64,000 nt of DNA from Agrostemma githago (Eukaryota; Streptophyta; Magnoliopsida; Caryophyllales; Caryophyllaceae). Under the pieces are notes generated by a model. That model was not told where the DNA came from. It ran no database searches and saw only the letters and a list, made by a program, of their open reading frames with translations. Made by a program: the position numbers and the translations under genes. Below, one piece after another: positions 1-11,418 of the stretch (position 1 is the stretch's first letter; each line of letters begins with the position of its first letter). Location of the stretch: the NCBI GenBank assembly GCA_958450325.1, contig OY288244.1, positions 31,412,424-31,476,423 on the forward strand, in the 5' to 3' direction.

Positions 1-2113
1 ACAAACACCCAATGATGATCGGACAACAATGCGACACGATTTTACGATGTTTTAGATGATTTTTCTATAAAGAGGATCAAATAATTACTCAGAAAAATTA
101 ATTCAACATCAAGACGGTCTTAGTTGCGTCATTACGGTCGCGTCAACACTAATTAGAGTCAATTCCAACTTCGGGGCTTCGAATCGGTCCCGAAACACGC
201 AAAATCAAACCCAAGTCAACGCGTCAAGTCGAGTCGAAACCCGGGATGCGTTTCCGAAGCCCAACAACGTGCGCTAGGCAAGGGACGGAATACTTAGCAT
301 ATAAGCAAACACAAAGATCACGTATATCTTCGTTTTGGAAACTTTTTCAAATTGGATCTTCAAAATCTGGACTGCCTCATTGCAGGCGCCTGAGAACTAC
401 ATTGCCTGGCGCCAGGCACCTCACTTTTGGGTCGCACGATGTGCAGCGCCTGAAATCTCGGATTGAACTACAAGAAAAACTATAAATACCTCCTTCCTCC
501 GCTCATAATCGACACAACACACGAACTTCTTCTTTACGAGCTCCACACAACTTGCAGCTCTTCTTTAGCGTCGTACTCCACGCCATTAGGAGCGATCCAC
601 TCAATTGTTATCTCCTCAATTCGCATTCCACGAATCAACGCTACTTTTCATAGTTCCTGACTCGACAAGAACGAAAAAGGGCACCTGTGTTGGCTCGTTG
701 ACTTGCTCCACCGTAGCGAAGCTCTGCCGAAATCATCGCAGAATGCTAGGGGGATCATCCCGTCAAAGTCGATAACGTCACTAGGTTGTCGTCTAAACTT
801 TACATATCGCAATTTAATTATGCATTTCGATAACGTCGTGTCCGACCTATGTAGATACTAATTCCACAACGCGTCCACCACTTGCACTCTAAGTGGTGTA
901 CAAGCCTTACACCTGTTTGGCCCAGCCAAGACCAACTCGTCAAATATATATAACGTCCAAAACTTCAACCTCAAGTACTAAAACACCTAAATCGAATCCG
1001 AGTAGTCGTTATAAGATCCATTCTTGATCGTCTATACATCGTACTTCGTTTAGCGTACATTCTGAGGGTGCAACTCCTCACACAATGTGATTTACTCACA
1101 TTTTGCAATTTACCACTTTCGTTTGATTTACCGCTTTTATGACCATAATCGCATGTTAAGTCACCTAATACAAAATCAAAACGTAAACAAACTAACGTTA
1201 AGCAAAATGAGCAGTGGTCTAGTTGCGTATTAATCCCGATGCTCACACCCCACATGTGGCTCGACGCATCCCTATTAATATGGAACCGACGCACTTTAAG
1301 CAGAATACCAGGTAAGGTATACCACGAGAAATGACTAATATCCGTATTATCACATTAAAACTGATTTGCTAATACGAACACTATCTAGTACTCTCTACTC
1401 TCCTACGTGCATCTTTTCATGGCATGCTTGTCACGTGAAATCGCATGCAAAGAATGTAAAAACACCTACTTCGACGACAAAATTATTTGTCCCAAAAACA
1501 ACCGGCATAACAAAGACATAGGGTTAAAACAACGGATGTTATCGCATTTACGCCACAATTGGAACGAAATTATCAGCTCACCGATTGATTAGTAGAGGCC
1601 GTTACATGAAGGCAGGATTGAGTGTTGACGTCTATCGGACGTTGGCTTCCCAATACGTACCCTCATCCCTTAATCAGAATCTACATTTTCTGGACGTCCG
1701 AAACCATTGGTAATGAGAGTTATTCTAGACATGGAATGCTTAAGGGTACAAGTCTCTATGTTTAGGTTCCCATGTCACTCAGCTTTGAGCCGGCTAAGGA
1801 TTAAAGTTGACTTGAATGGTTTTCGAGTATCCCAAAATTACTTGGTGACAACTCACAAATTGGCAACGAAATCAGTTCACTAAAAAGGTCGTCAGACCAA
1901 ACATATCGACCTTTAAACATTTACAACCACATCTCAATCGATTCAACAGAAGCATAGATGCCCCTAAACATCTATTTAGTACAATACAAATCTTCAACCA
2001 AATCGAGGTCTGACACTTCGCCCCAAACGCGAGATCGGATCGGCCCGGACCGGAGCTCCTGACGGTTGTGTGGGTGACCGCCACGACAGTTTGCGCGGGT
2101 GGCAGCGTTCATA
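1..2113 (+). repeat. Tat-type LTR (5' LTR of element T0), start cut by the window edge
   Basis: Aligns by eye with the LTRs starting at 21436, 26860 and 40554. Those begin TGTAGACACCCAGAT; about 40 bases of that start are missing here. A TATA box (tataaata) is at 481-488. About 65-100 bp upstream are perfect GC-rich palindromes, caggcgcctg (383-392) and gcctggcgccaggc (404-417). The LTR ends just before a Tat-type primer-binding site. It is closer in sequence to the LTR at 21436 than to the T1 LTRs, for example in the stretch gaaaaattaattcaacatc. Confidence 0.85.
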
Positions 2114-2324
2114 GTTTGGTGACTCCGCTAGGGAGATGGAAACAGATTTCCAACGATGGTGTAACTCGAACGAGGTCGGTGAAGCCCATTTCTTAGTTCC
2201 TTTTGTGGTCACTACAGGTTTTTGGCCTTAAAAAGTCCACCCTAACCGATTTAGGACCAATCGACCTTCTTGAGATAAAGTTTTTGGACCGGACCCGTGA
2301 GGTGACCCCCAATTGACGTTTCGG
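2114..2324 (+). other. T0 primer-binding site (2117-2134) and start of leader
   Basis: tggtgactccgctaggga differs at two positions from the T1 site tggcgactccgctgggga, which resembles the tRNA-Arg-type site used by Tat/Ogre elements. The following leader (cttagttcctttt, ctacaggtttttggcc) matches the T1 leader after 29043. It is cut at 2329 by element A4 and resumes at 5653. Confidence 0.75.
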
Positions 2325-2329
2325 CCGTC

Positions 2330-3783
2330 TGATTAGTCTTGTTTAGTAGGGATTAATAAGGGTCATTTAGTTGACTATTTTGTAGTTTTAGCTGTGTTTT
2401 GAAGGATTATTGTGTATATGTCCAAATTGATGGACTAAGGTATGAAAATGTGTAATTAAGTGGATTAAGGAGTGAAAAAAGAGCAGGATATCAAATGGGG
2501 TGTGTTTTGGGCTAATAGATGACAAAATATTCGAAGTGAAGACACATGGAGCCCAAGGTACAAGTGGAAGCCCAAAGACAAGAAGAAAGTGAAGGATTAA
2601 GTTGCCATAGGCAGCGGCACTTTTTGCTACTTTTCGCCACGGGTGGAGGCTTTGACAGTTTGCCACAGGTGGAGGCATTTCCGTCACAGGTGGAGGCTCA
2701 GTTTTATGCATTGGATTCCCTCTAGGATTCTATTTTGCATTGGATTCTTTTTTCTCTTCTTTAGTCATGAACATTACTCTTCTCCATTATGATGGTCATT
2801 GTTATGAAGCATTTTATGAAGCTTTATGAGCCATTGATGAAGATGCTCCATGGATGACTATATAAAGAGGAGAAGTTCACCATCACATTCATCATCCAAC
2901 ACATCAATCACCACTTGTAATTCTCAAAAACACATATTTTCTAGTTTATTTTGCAAGTAGTTCATTTGTATGGAGGGCTAAGTTCTTATTCTTGGAATAA
3001 GTAGTTGAAGCCTTTCAAGTTAGTGAATTGTAAGACTCGTTTCTATTTTACATTAATATTAGAATATCAAGTTTAATTTGCATTATTTCTTGGTTTGTTA
3101 ATTCATCCTCTAGCTTGATCACCTAGTTTTTGTTATTGATAAATCATTGCTAGAATAGTTAAATGAATCTTTTGTTTGTTTAACTATATCCAAGTAGCAA
3201 ATATAATTCACCAATTTGTATGCTTTTCATTGTTGTTGAGTTATAAGGATTAAACATGTATGAAATAAAGTGAAACCGCTTGAGTAATCATTCTTCATCT
3301 TTGCTAAATTCCATCGTTCTAATCTACATATTGATATGATTTAGACGCTTGATTTAAATTGACAATATCGTATGGGTTATTTGAGTAAGCTTCTCATATC
3401 TTATAACTATTAATAAGTGGAATTGGAAGTCGATTAAACTTCATAGCAAAGTATTCTAATATGCATAGCGGAAATTTCGAGTCAATGATCAATTCGTTAT
3501 ACTTGTGGTGGAGATTGCTTGGTCCAAGGATTTTTTTCTAATAATTGTTGCATCGTTTATATTAGTTTATTTTATCTTGTTAATTTATTTCATTAGTTTA
3601 TTAGACTTAGAATCAAAACATTAAAAATACCCCAATATTTGTCAGTAATTTATATAAACTTACACACACTTAAAACAACATAATCACCTTCCTTGTGGGT
3701 TCGACCCCTACTTACCCTTACTATTTGTTTGAGTTAGTAGTGGATAAAAATTGTAATTTGGAGGCTCACGATAAGTCTAGCCA
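2330..3783 (+). repeat. A4 5' LTR
   Basis: A 1454-bp LTR beginning TGATTAGTC and ending AGCCA. The TATA-like sequence tatataaag (about 2860-2868) lies in the expected U3 position. The last 560 bp are repeated with few changes at 4926-5652. The primer-binding site follows within six bases. Confidence 0.85.
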
Positions 3784-3788
3784 AATTT

Positions 3789-3806
3789 TGGCGCCGTTGC
3801 CGGGGA
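3789..3806 (+). other. A4 primer-binding site, tRNA-Asp type
   Basis: tggcgccgttgccgggga is the canonical Athila primer-binding site, complementary to the 3' end of tRNA-Asp. This one is unmutated. Confidence 0.9.
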
Positions 3807-3886
3807 AGGCAATTATTTGTTTTTGTCTATGTGTGTTTCTTGTAAATATTTATTTTAATTAAGGGTCTTTGTCTTTGTCATCTAAA

Positions 3887-4668
3887 ATGAATTTTTGTTG
3901 CCCCCAACTTGATGATGAGTTACTACATCACTATTTTGAAAGGCTCACGGAGTATCTACTTGAACGTCCATATTTACATACGAGTAACGAATGACTATTA
4001 GTAGGAATTTACAATAACTTTAATCTAGCAACTCAAATCGACTTGCAAGTTAAATGTGAGGGTAGATTTCTTGAGTTAAGTCATAGTGAAAAGTGGGATA
4101 TGGTTGATCTTTTGGTTATCAATGCTCGAGAATTAGGGATAAGCACTTTATTTCTTGAACTTCCCTAATACTTTGAGACTTCTCCTATCCATGAGCCAAT
4201 TTCTAGTGATGTGATTAAAAGTGAGTATCCTACTTCCCTTAACCATGATGACACTGCTTTACTTGATGATGGGGAGCGGTTTGTGACTCACCTTTGTACA
4301 CTTATTCCTATATTGAATCCGAATTGAATTTCACTTTACCTCGTGTTCATGATAATGTTTTGGGTAATAATTCGGGTGATTTGTTATGGGATATGAATGT
4401 CAGATTTGCACAAAGTGGGGACATGGAAAATTTGTTTGAGATGACGTCATTGTTTGAAGAACCATACCATGAATCCGTATTTATTTACGAAAAAATTGTA
4501 GACACGGATAATAACATTCTATATGCTTGTATATTCATGTGGAGTGTATGGTATCTTCTCATTCTAAGCTTTTATAGAGTTTTCATTAACTCTGTTGGTA
4601 GCTTATTTGACTGTCTTCTAAGAGCATTAACTTGCTCCGATCTTGATATAAAATGGGTTACTTTATAA
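3887..4668 (+). pseudogene. A4 internal ORF of unknown function, decayed
   Basis: The first ATG after the primer-binding site (3887) opens a frame that begins MNFCCPQLDDELLHHYF. It is readable to about 4325 except for in-frame stops at 3995 (TGA) and about 4166 (TAA). It then continues one frame over to a stop at 4668. The second part (NFTLPRVHDNV..., SGDMENLFEMTS) is acidic and ends in a strongly hydrophobic stretch (CIFMWSVWYLLILSFY) that could be one membrane segment. It is not a recognisable gag: there is no zinc knuckle or capsid pattern. Its place directly after the primer-binding site suggests an element-specific protein of a non-autonomous lineage. I do not recognise the family. Confidence 0.55.
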
Positions 4669-4925
4669 ATAGTGTAGTGATGTATGACCCTGTTCCTGGT
4701 CGTAAAATGACTGCGTCGTACGGGACGTTAAACCAGCGCTTTCGGGAGGCTACCCGATTTTTGTGATTTGATGCATCTGTTGTTTTTTAGTAAAGTAGTT
4801 TGTAGATGAAGATAAACGTGGATCTAAGGAAAGCGGTCAAAGGAATCCATCTTTTCGACCCAAATTGCGAAGATTTAATCCGTTCTCTCTGTATCGAGCC
4901 ACGACTTTAACTAATGCGCTTGTCG
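4669..4925 (+). other. A4 3' noncoding region with a conserved Athila-like motif
   Basis: The stretch around 4710-4755 (gggacgttaaaccagcgctt, then gggaggctacccg) resembles a sequence commonly found downstream of coding regions in Athila elements. The remainder up to 4925 has no ORF. It ends abruptly at the truncated 3' LTR, so part of this region and the LTR start have been deleted. Confidence 0.5.
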
Positions 4926-5652
4926 TTGTATGCTTTTCATTGTTGTTGAGTTATAAGGATTAAACTTGTATGAAATAAAGTGATACCGCTTGAGTAATAA
5001 TTCTTCATCTTTGCTAAATTCCATCGTTCTAATCTACATATTGATATGATTTAGACGCTTGATTTAAATTGACAATATCGTAAGGGTTATTTGAGTATGC
5101 TTCTCATATCTTATAACTATTAATAAGTGGAATTGGAAGTCGATTAAACTTCATAAAAACGTATTCTAATATGCATAGTGGAAATTTCGAGTCAATGATC
5201 AATTCGTTATACTTGTGGTGGAGATTGCTTGGTCCAAGTATTTTTTTCTAATAATTGTTGCATCGTTCATTCATATTAGTTTATTTTATCTTGTTAATTT
5301 ATTTCATTAGTTTATTAGACTTAGAATCAAAACATTAAAATACCCCAATATTTGTCAGTAATTTATATAGACTTACACACACTTAAAAACAACATAATCA
5401 CCTTCCTTGTGGGTTCGACCCCTACTTACCCTTACTATTTGTTTGAGTTAGTAGTGGATAAACAGTTAGAGTTACTGCCGCCGTTTACTGGGGCTTCCAT
5501 TCAAAGCTTATAACACTTTTCCTTCCGACCTTCCAGCACCGGGCAGGTGTCACGAATTCGATCTCTCTAAAGAGGATAAGAGGTTGACTATTTTGTAGGG
5601 CTGCTCTCTTCTGCGTCGATTGTAATTTGGAGGCTCACGATAAGTCTAGCCA
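4926..5652 (+). repeat. A4 3' LTR, 5'-truncated and with an internal insertion
   Basis: 4926-5462 matches 3216-3752 of the 5' LTR and 5621-5652 matches its last 32 bases. The first ~886 bp of the LTR are missing. 157 bp of unrelated DNA (5463-5619) interrupt the sequence between tggataaa and tgtaatttgg. Confidence 0.85.
5463..5619 (-). other. Filler DNA with an organellar large-subunit rRNA fragment
   Basis: Read on the minus strand, about 5551-5463 gives tgacacctgcccggtgctgg, then agccccagtaaacggcggca and gtaactctaactg. This is the universally conserved domain IV/V region of large-subunit rRNA. The wording (ggcggcagtaactctaactg) looks like plant mitochondrial 26S rather than plastid 23S, from memory. 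The rest of the filler (5552-5619) is of unknown origin, except that gttgactattttgtag (5583-5598) also occurs in the A4 5' LTR at 2370-2385. The whole segment sits inside the 3' LTR of A4. Confidence 0.7.
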
Positions 5653-5657
5653 CCGTC

Positions 5658-7114
5658 CAAGGTAGTCATGCATTATGTGAATATGCCAAACGATAAGCAC
5701 CCAGTGGAACAGGGCAACGCTCATCCTCACTCAGGGTGACACGTCCCGGCCGAAGCGAGGATTTTTCGTAGACGGTAGCCTACCCTAGCCTACCCGCGTG
5801 TGCATCCTGCATGAGTGTGTGCTTGTTTTGTTATGTGTAGCGTGTTGTGACAACCCGAATAAGACATTAAATTCCGGATTAAACCACGACAACATATTCA
5901 ACTCCACCCAAAACTTCGTTTTCGAAAAGGCATCTTTCAGAAAACCGTTCTAGCGCTGTCACTCTGGCCAAACTCACATCCACTATTTTTGAACCCACCT
6001 TTGTGCCGTCACTCTGGCCAAATTCACACTCACTATTTTCAAAAAACGTTTTAATTGTCGTTACGACGGCTAAATCAAAACTCCCCATTTTTGAATATTA
6101 ACATACAGTTATTATCACCAAATCCTGATCAATGGGATCGAGGCACCCAACACGATTACATGTTCCCCTTTCAAAACACCTTTACACATTCCGTTACTAA
6201 CGCCAAAATTTTAATCAATGAAATCAAGGTACCTAACACGGTTACATTTTCCGTCCACAAAACATTTTTACACACACCATTACCACCACCAAAATTCCAA
6301 TCAATGGAATCAAGGTATATTAACACGGTTGCACTCTCCTTTTCAAAATATCGCTACCACCACCTAAATTCCCGTAACGAGAATTTAGCTACACAAACTC
6401 CATTTTAAAACACCACCATGGTCATCATGTTTCCTCGAAAAATGTCTTTTACATCGCGAACATCTAACTCCTAACTATTAGAAGTCTCAATAACAACGCA
6501 ACCCCCACGATTTACACATCTCTTCAAACCGATTCTTCTACACCATCATTTTGCAAAATCACAATTTCATGCCGTTCCTATCGTCAATTTTTCAACTCAT
6601 GAACTCTTGACACCCACATAACAACGCTATCCGACATATCAAAAACGATGTAACATAACCATCGTAATGTTAATTTCAAAACTCCCTCTTTCGAAAACTC
6701 GCTTTTCAAATCTATCCATTTTCGAGAACATCGAAATACTTTCATTCCGAGCCGAGATCGAGATCAACTCCTTACGTTGTACAACCGTGTGATTAACTAT
6801 CTGTGCTAATTACTAATCACCTCCGTTAGAGGTCTTACATTTTGGGTCGTCTCATCTCGAGAGTCCTCTCTAAATCTCACCCCGAGGTTTGTGTCAACTA
6901 ATCTCGCTCTAGAGATCCAAGTCCATTAGGCGTCTCGCCGAATACACCAAATGTCTAAAACACATGAGTCCCAAAACTCGATGACCGCAAACACGTATGA
7001 ATCAAGGATCTTACTTCCGTATCGCTCACCAACGAGCATTCCTCGAGTCTCTTTTATCTCGTCTGGTGGGTCCATTCTCATTTCCGGTCATGTCATGCAG
7101 AATTACTCCATAAC
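5658..7114 (+). other. T0 leader, continued
   Basis: Homologous to the T1 leader: gtagcctaccctagcctacccg (about 5775) matches 29341 onward, and gtgcatcctgcatgagtgt is shared. No convincing ORF. The predicted short frames here are not conserved between T0 and T1. Confidence 0.7.
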
Positions 7115-7825
7115 ATGTATTCTGATTCGAACACCCTCAAAAGCATCCGCAATGATGTCAACACTCTAACCGAGTTCGTCCGCAACGTCCATGCGTCGGT
7201 AACCCAACCGAGTTCTTCCGTCCGCAACATTAGCAATCATCTTGATTTCCTAGAAAGTAGAGACACGAAAAGCGAGGCAAATACCAATTCAGTCAATTAC
7301 AATATCCGGAGGCTTACTCCAAGTGAGTCGTCCGAATGTTCCGCATGATCAAACCTTTCTAAGACTAATACGAGAAAAACCTCAAGGTCTTGTAAAGCCA
7401 TATCCAACAAGGTTGAGGCGCCACGAAGGAAGTTTACTGCAATTGACTTGTCTTACACCGAGACTCTTAAACACTTGGTCGATCAAGGATTTCTCTTACC
7501 CATGAGTCCAACTCCGGACCCACCAGTCGACAAACGAAGCAAAAAATGGAGTTTTGATGCCTATTACCTATTTCATCAAGGTAATGGACACGATACCGAA
7601 ACATGCTTTGCACTAAAGCACGTGATCCAAAAGATGATCGAGGAAGGAACATTCCCTCCCTCGAAACAACAAAAAGCAGACTTCACCTTCAGGAACACCG
7701 AGGGAGAGATAGTGACATCAATATTTGTCACGAGTTATTTCAAACCCATCGACAGTCCATCAATCGAAACAAGTCCAAAGCACGACCAACGGGTCGCATC
7801 CCCGGAGAATTTCATAAGGATCTAA
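7115..7825 (+). pseudogene. T0 gag remnant (Tat type)
   Basis: Broken over several frames. The best part (about 7448-7825) reads SYTETLKHLVDQGFLLP, then PTPDPPVDKR and AYYLFHQGNGHDTETCFALKH. It matches the nucleocapsid-end of T1 gag at 30930-31150 (SYAEALRKLQEVWLL, PTPDPPIEKR, YCLYHQGRGHETQVCTELKH). The zinc-finger-like C-x2-H-x4-G-H-x4-C is damaged here: the first Cys is replaced by Tyr. Everything downstream in T0 was displaced by A3, so no T0 pol is seen. Confidence 0.7.
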
Positions 7826-7880
7826 GACTAAGAAGAAGGCCCCGAGCCTAGGCCAATTTCATAGTAGGGTCAACTCATAG

Positions 7881-9639
7881 TGATGTGTGCTAAATTTAGC
7901 CTATTTTTCCTTCCATTTAGACTCGTTTTCCTCAGATTTTGTGAGATTAGAATGCGATTATTTCCCTATTCTTAGTCTTTCTCGCATTAGCGTCTCTCTT
8001 GTGCATTTCACGTGTTTTTGGTAGCTTTTCTATCTACTTTTGATAGGATTCGTCGCCAAGAGCATGTCCAAGCTTCCACGAGCACAAGAGAGTGGATTAC
8101 CGTCCAAAAGCAACACACGAAACCTAAAGTCTAAACAATCAAATGACAAAGAGCAAAAAAGAAAAGATGTCAAGGAAACCATCGGGTTAAGTTTCACCCG
8201 ATGAGATACCACCGGGTGAAGTTTCGCCCGACGACATTTCAATCTCTCCGAAGATCTTCAGAAAACTTTCACCCACCGGGCGAAATGACCGGGTGGAAAA
8301 ACTTTCACCCACCGGTAACAAGGCCCCCAAATGCAAAATCCGAAAGGAAAGTTCACCGGGTGAAACGACCGGGTGAAATTTCACCCGACGGAAATGGCTC
8401 GTGAAAGATAGAAGTTCGCAGGGCGAAGTTTCACCCCTTGAAGATTCATTGGGCAAAATTTTCACTCAAAGTGAAAAAGTCAGATTTGGGATTGGTTTAG
8501 TGATCCATTAAGCTACTACTATCTGCAGTTTAACCTAATTAGACTACCCTATCATATATCACACAGTACAACTTTCATTAGAACGCTACTTAGATTAGAT
8601 AGATGTACATTCATAGTTTTTATCAATCTTCATCTTTTTTATTTAGCTTTAGATTCAAGTTATTGTAAGGAATTCTAGCTTTAATCAAGAAGTTCTTTAG
8701 AGATCATTAAAGGATTAGTGACAAATCCATTGTTTTTTTCATCAAGGCTTCTTCTTTATTTTCATGCATTTTCATCTTCCTTATTGCTATTTTCCTCCAT
8801 TGTTGGTATAACTCTCTTCCTTTCCCTTTTTTCTAGATTATTTTTTACTCTTGCTCTCTCTTTAATGCATCGTTTTCATTGATTTTTCTTGCATTGGTTT
8901 TAGATCGTTTTGTAGTTTCATTTGTTCAGCGTAACTTCCTTCGTTGTTTCAGTTTTAATTCCTCTAGTTTTCATCATTATGCATGTTTTTGGTATTATCT
9001 CCATTGTTATTGTTTTTGTTATCTTCTTCATGAATTGTGAGTAGATTCTTGTTAGGGGGTTAAGGGAGGAAGATTTTGGGTAATATGAATTAAGGAGACT
9101 AGATGGACCTTGACTTACTCTTGCTTTCTCTTTAATGCTTGTTGATTTATCTTGTTTGAGGTTTTTGTGACTTTGTTGATTTAGTCCAACCAACTAGATC
9201 GACCTTGTCTCACTTCTATCAATATGGGAAAACTCAGGGTGGGAGTTACCTTGACTCGAGACTTACCCTTTTTCGGCGCGAAAGCGGGATTTAGATAAGT
9301 TGGGTGAAGAAACCAAAAGGTGGCATTCTCCCTTTATCGACTTTGTGATCGACCTCATAACTCCTCGAATCATAGAACCCGATTCCCGACTCCCCCTAAC
9401 ACCTTTTCCATATTGATTATTATTCGTCATTTACTGCATCTTAGTCTAGACTCGACTCAAAACCCCTCATTAAGACCCCGAACGCATTCGCTCTTTCTCA
9501 ATCAACTCACCGTCATCCCTGTGGACCGACCTTGACTTACCACGACTACATTTATTTGTTTTTGTGTTACTTTCGAGTCTTATAAATATTGTTTGATCAC
9601 CTAAATCGTTAAAGACCAATCCTAGATAAACGTGCATCA
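7881..9639 (+). repeat. A3 5' LTR (Athila family A)
   Basis: Starts TGATGTGTGCTAAATTTAG and ends CGTGCATCA, 1759 bp. A second, shorter copy of the family begins at 22769. The U3 part holds the CGGGYGAA palindrome array (8181-8462). In the 22769 copy a clear TATA stretch (tatatatag, about 23329-23340) follows the array; in this copy that region has decayed (ttaagctactactatctgc). 9230-9640 is an ordinary U5-side sequence without ORFs. Confidence 0.88.
8181..8462. repeat. Palindromic micro-repeat array in family-A U3
   Basis: About eight iterations of cgggYgaa / ttcRcccg half-sites, several forming hairpins such as cgggtgaaatttcacccg (around 8375) and cgggtgaagtttcgcccg (around 8215). Spacers differ between units, so this is dispersed reuse of one inverted-repeat motif rather than a simple tandem repeat. 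It is matched by a second array inside the same element at 16390-16745 and by the other family-A LTR at 22990-23260. Confidence 0.85.
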
Positions 9640-9642
9640 AAA

Positions 9643-9660
9643 TGGTGCCGTTGCTGGGGA
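9643..9660 (+). other. A3 primer-binding site
   Basis: tggtgccgttgctgggga, two mismatches from the tRNA-Asp-type Athila site. It begins three bases after the LTR end. Confidence 0.85.
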
Positions 9661-9741
9661 TGGGAACTAGTTAATTGAGTTTTAGTATATTTGTGTTTGG
9701 TTAATCGCTTTCATTTTATTTTTCCCCTTCCCTAATACCAA

Positions 9742-11352
9742 TTGGTGCTAGGAGACTTATCATTTGATGAGTTTTATGCCAGGAATACGTCACCGCCCTT
9801 GTGGTTCGATCTGAAGCCGGAAAGAACGTTTAGAGCCTTGATATTTCGAGGAAACAATTCAACAATTATCATCCCGCATCCTTCACTATCACCACCAAAT
9901 CAAAATCTCATTCTACCAGATACACCTCTTACACCAAATAAACTTTCCACACCCTCTACTTCTCAAAATAAACCACCAACTCCATCATCACCAAAAACTC
10001 CACAACAACCGCAATAAAATCAAAGCCCTCCAAATCAACCAACTCCACCTCAACCAATGACAACTTTAGGATCCCATTCCCAACTTACACATGAAGAGAC
10101 CCCATCACCGGTCGATTTCGCGGTGATTCCCGAAAATTATGAACTTAAAGCTTCTCTCACCAATGCGGTCCAACAAGAAACTTTCCACGATTTTTCCCAA
10201 GAAGATGCCCAAGAACAAATAGCATTGTTTAAGGGAAAAATAGTCGGGGCCCGATTGAACGGGTTAACATCATGTCAACTTCAACGACTTCTATTCCCTA
10301 GAACCTTGCGAGATGGAGCTCGAAGATGGCTTCATGGCCATCCAGATAACACTTTTACAACATGGGCTCAACTATCAAATCCCTTCTTGGAGAAATATTA
10401 TCCACTGTCAAAAACTAACAAATACCGCATGGAGATACAAACTTTTAAGCAAGATGAATTTCAAAGCCTAAGCAAAGCTTGGGAGCGGTTTAGACCTTCT
10501 TCGTAAATGCCCTCATCACGGAATACCCGATTGGCTAACAACCCAAACTTTTTACAACACCCTTTCATCGAGAACCAAGGAAAACCTCAACTCGGCCGCC
10601 GGAGGAGAATTCTTTTCCCTCACCGATGAGGCATCCAAGAGTCTTATTGAAAAGATGGCAAGGAGTGATTCTAGAATGGGCCAATCGAGGGATTCTAAGA
10701 AGAAGGTCGAGGTGAACTCTTCCAAGAATTGACAAAGAGAATGGATGTCATGCACTCTAAACCAACTCATAGAGGCATGTATCAAATTCAAGGTAGTGTT
10801 CCAACAAGACAACCATCTCCATCTAAACAAAAACCAACAAGGGAAATTCAATGTGAACATTGTGGCAACTATGGCCATGACTCTAGTTCTCGTATTCCAA
10901 ATGAAGAAAGTTATTTTGAAGTGCAAAATGAAGTACAAGCTATTCAATCATATGGGCAAAGACCTTAATTTGATCCCTTTTCTAATACTTACAATGCCGA
11001 CACGAGGTTGCATCCCAATTTTTCTTATGGGAATCAAAATGTTGAAAATCCGATGCCACGTATCCAAGGGAATCAACCTAGGCCTTTCAATCAAAGCCAA
11101 CAAAGGCCCTTTAATCAAGGTCCTCCAAAGATGCCTCCATATCTACCTCCTCATCAAAGGAGTAACTTCAATCAACAAGGAGGAAATTTCTATGTTCCTA
11201 ACAATTACCATAATCAACAAGGGAACAATTTCAATCAAGAATACAATCATGGTTTCCAAGGTAATTACCAAGTTGACCAAGGGAACAACCAACAAGCTTA
11301 TAATCAACCCTCTCAATCTTATGGCCAACAAAGCAATTTCCAATATGGTTAA
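9742..11352 (+). pseudogene. A3 gag
   Basis: Athila gag with several frame breaks. The N-terminus (9742-10017) reads FDEFYARNTSPPLWF with a Pro/Ser-rich tail and a stop at 10016. The capsid part (10057-10506) has FKGKIVGARLNGLTS, LRDGARRWLHGHPDN, W.QLSNPFLEKYYPLSK and WERFR, typical of the retrotransposon gag fold. It shifts frame near 10500 (the next frame reads CPHHGIPDWL). The nucleocapsid knuckle around 10849 (CEHCGNYGHDSSSR) has lost its last Cys. The C-terminus (11008-11352) is Gln/Asn-rich (NQQGGNFYVPNNYHNQQG), as in A1 gag. Not translatable as one protein. Confidence 0.85.
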
Positions 11353-11418
11353 GGGGGAGGTCCATGGGACAACACTAATGAATTACAAAGAGCCATTGGG
11401 CACTTATGAATTGAGAAC

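Larger units (their letters stand above)
2325..5657 (+). mobile_element. Degenerate Athila-like element A4 with 5-bp target duplication
   Basis: The body runs 2330-5652 and is bounded by direct repeats CCGTC (2325-2329 and 5653-5657). It starts tgattagtc and ends gtctagcca. On both sides the flanking DNA is T0 leader, so A4 inserted into T0. It contains a 5' LTR, a tRNA-Asp primer-binding site, a decayed ORF that is not gag-pol, a short 3' noncoding region and a truncated 3' LTR. No gag, protease, RT or integrase is visible, so it is a non-autonomous or deleted derivative. Confidence 0.85.

Noticed and set aside
5463..5551. An rRNA gene
   Set aside because: Only about 88 bp of a large-subunit rRNA, flanked by LTR sequence. 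It is a fragment, not a gene.
8181..8462. Short palindromic repeats resembling a CRISPR array
   Set aside because: Spacers are irregular, repeats vary, there are no cas genes, and the setting is a plant LTR. They are LTR micro-repeats.
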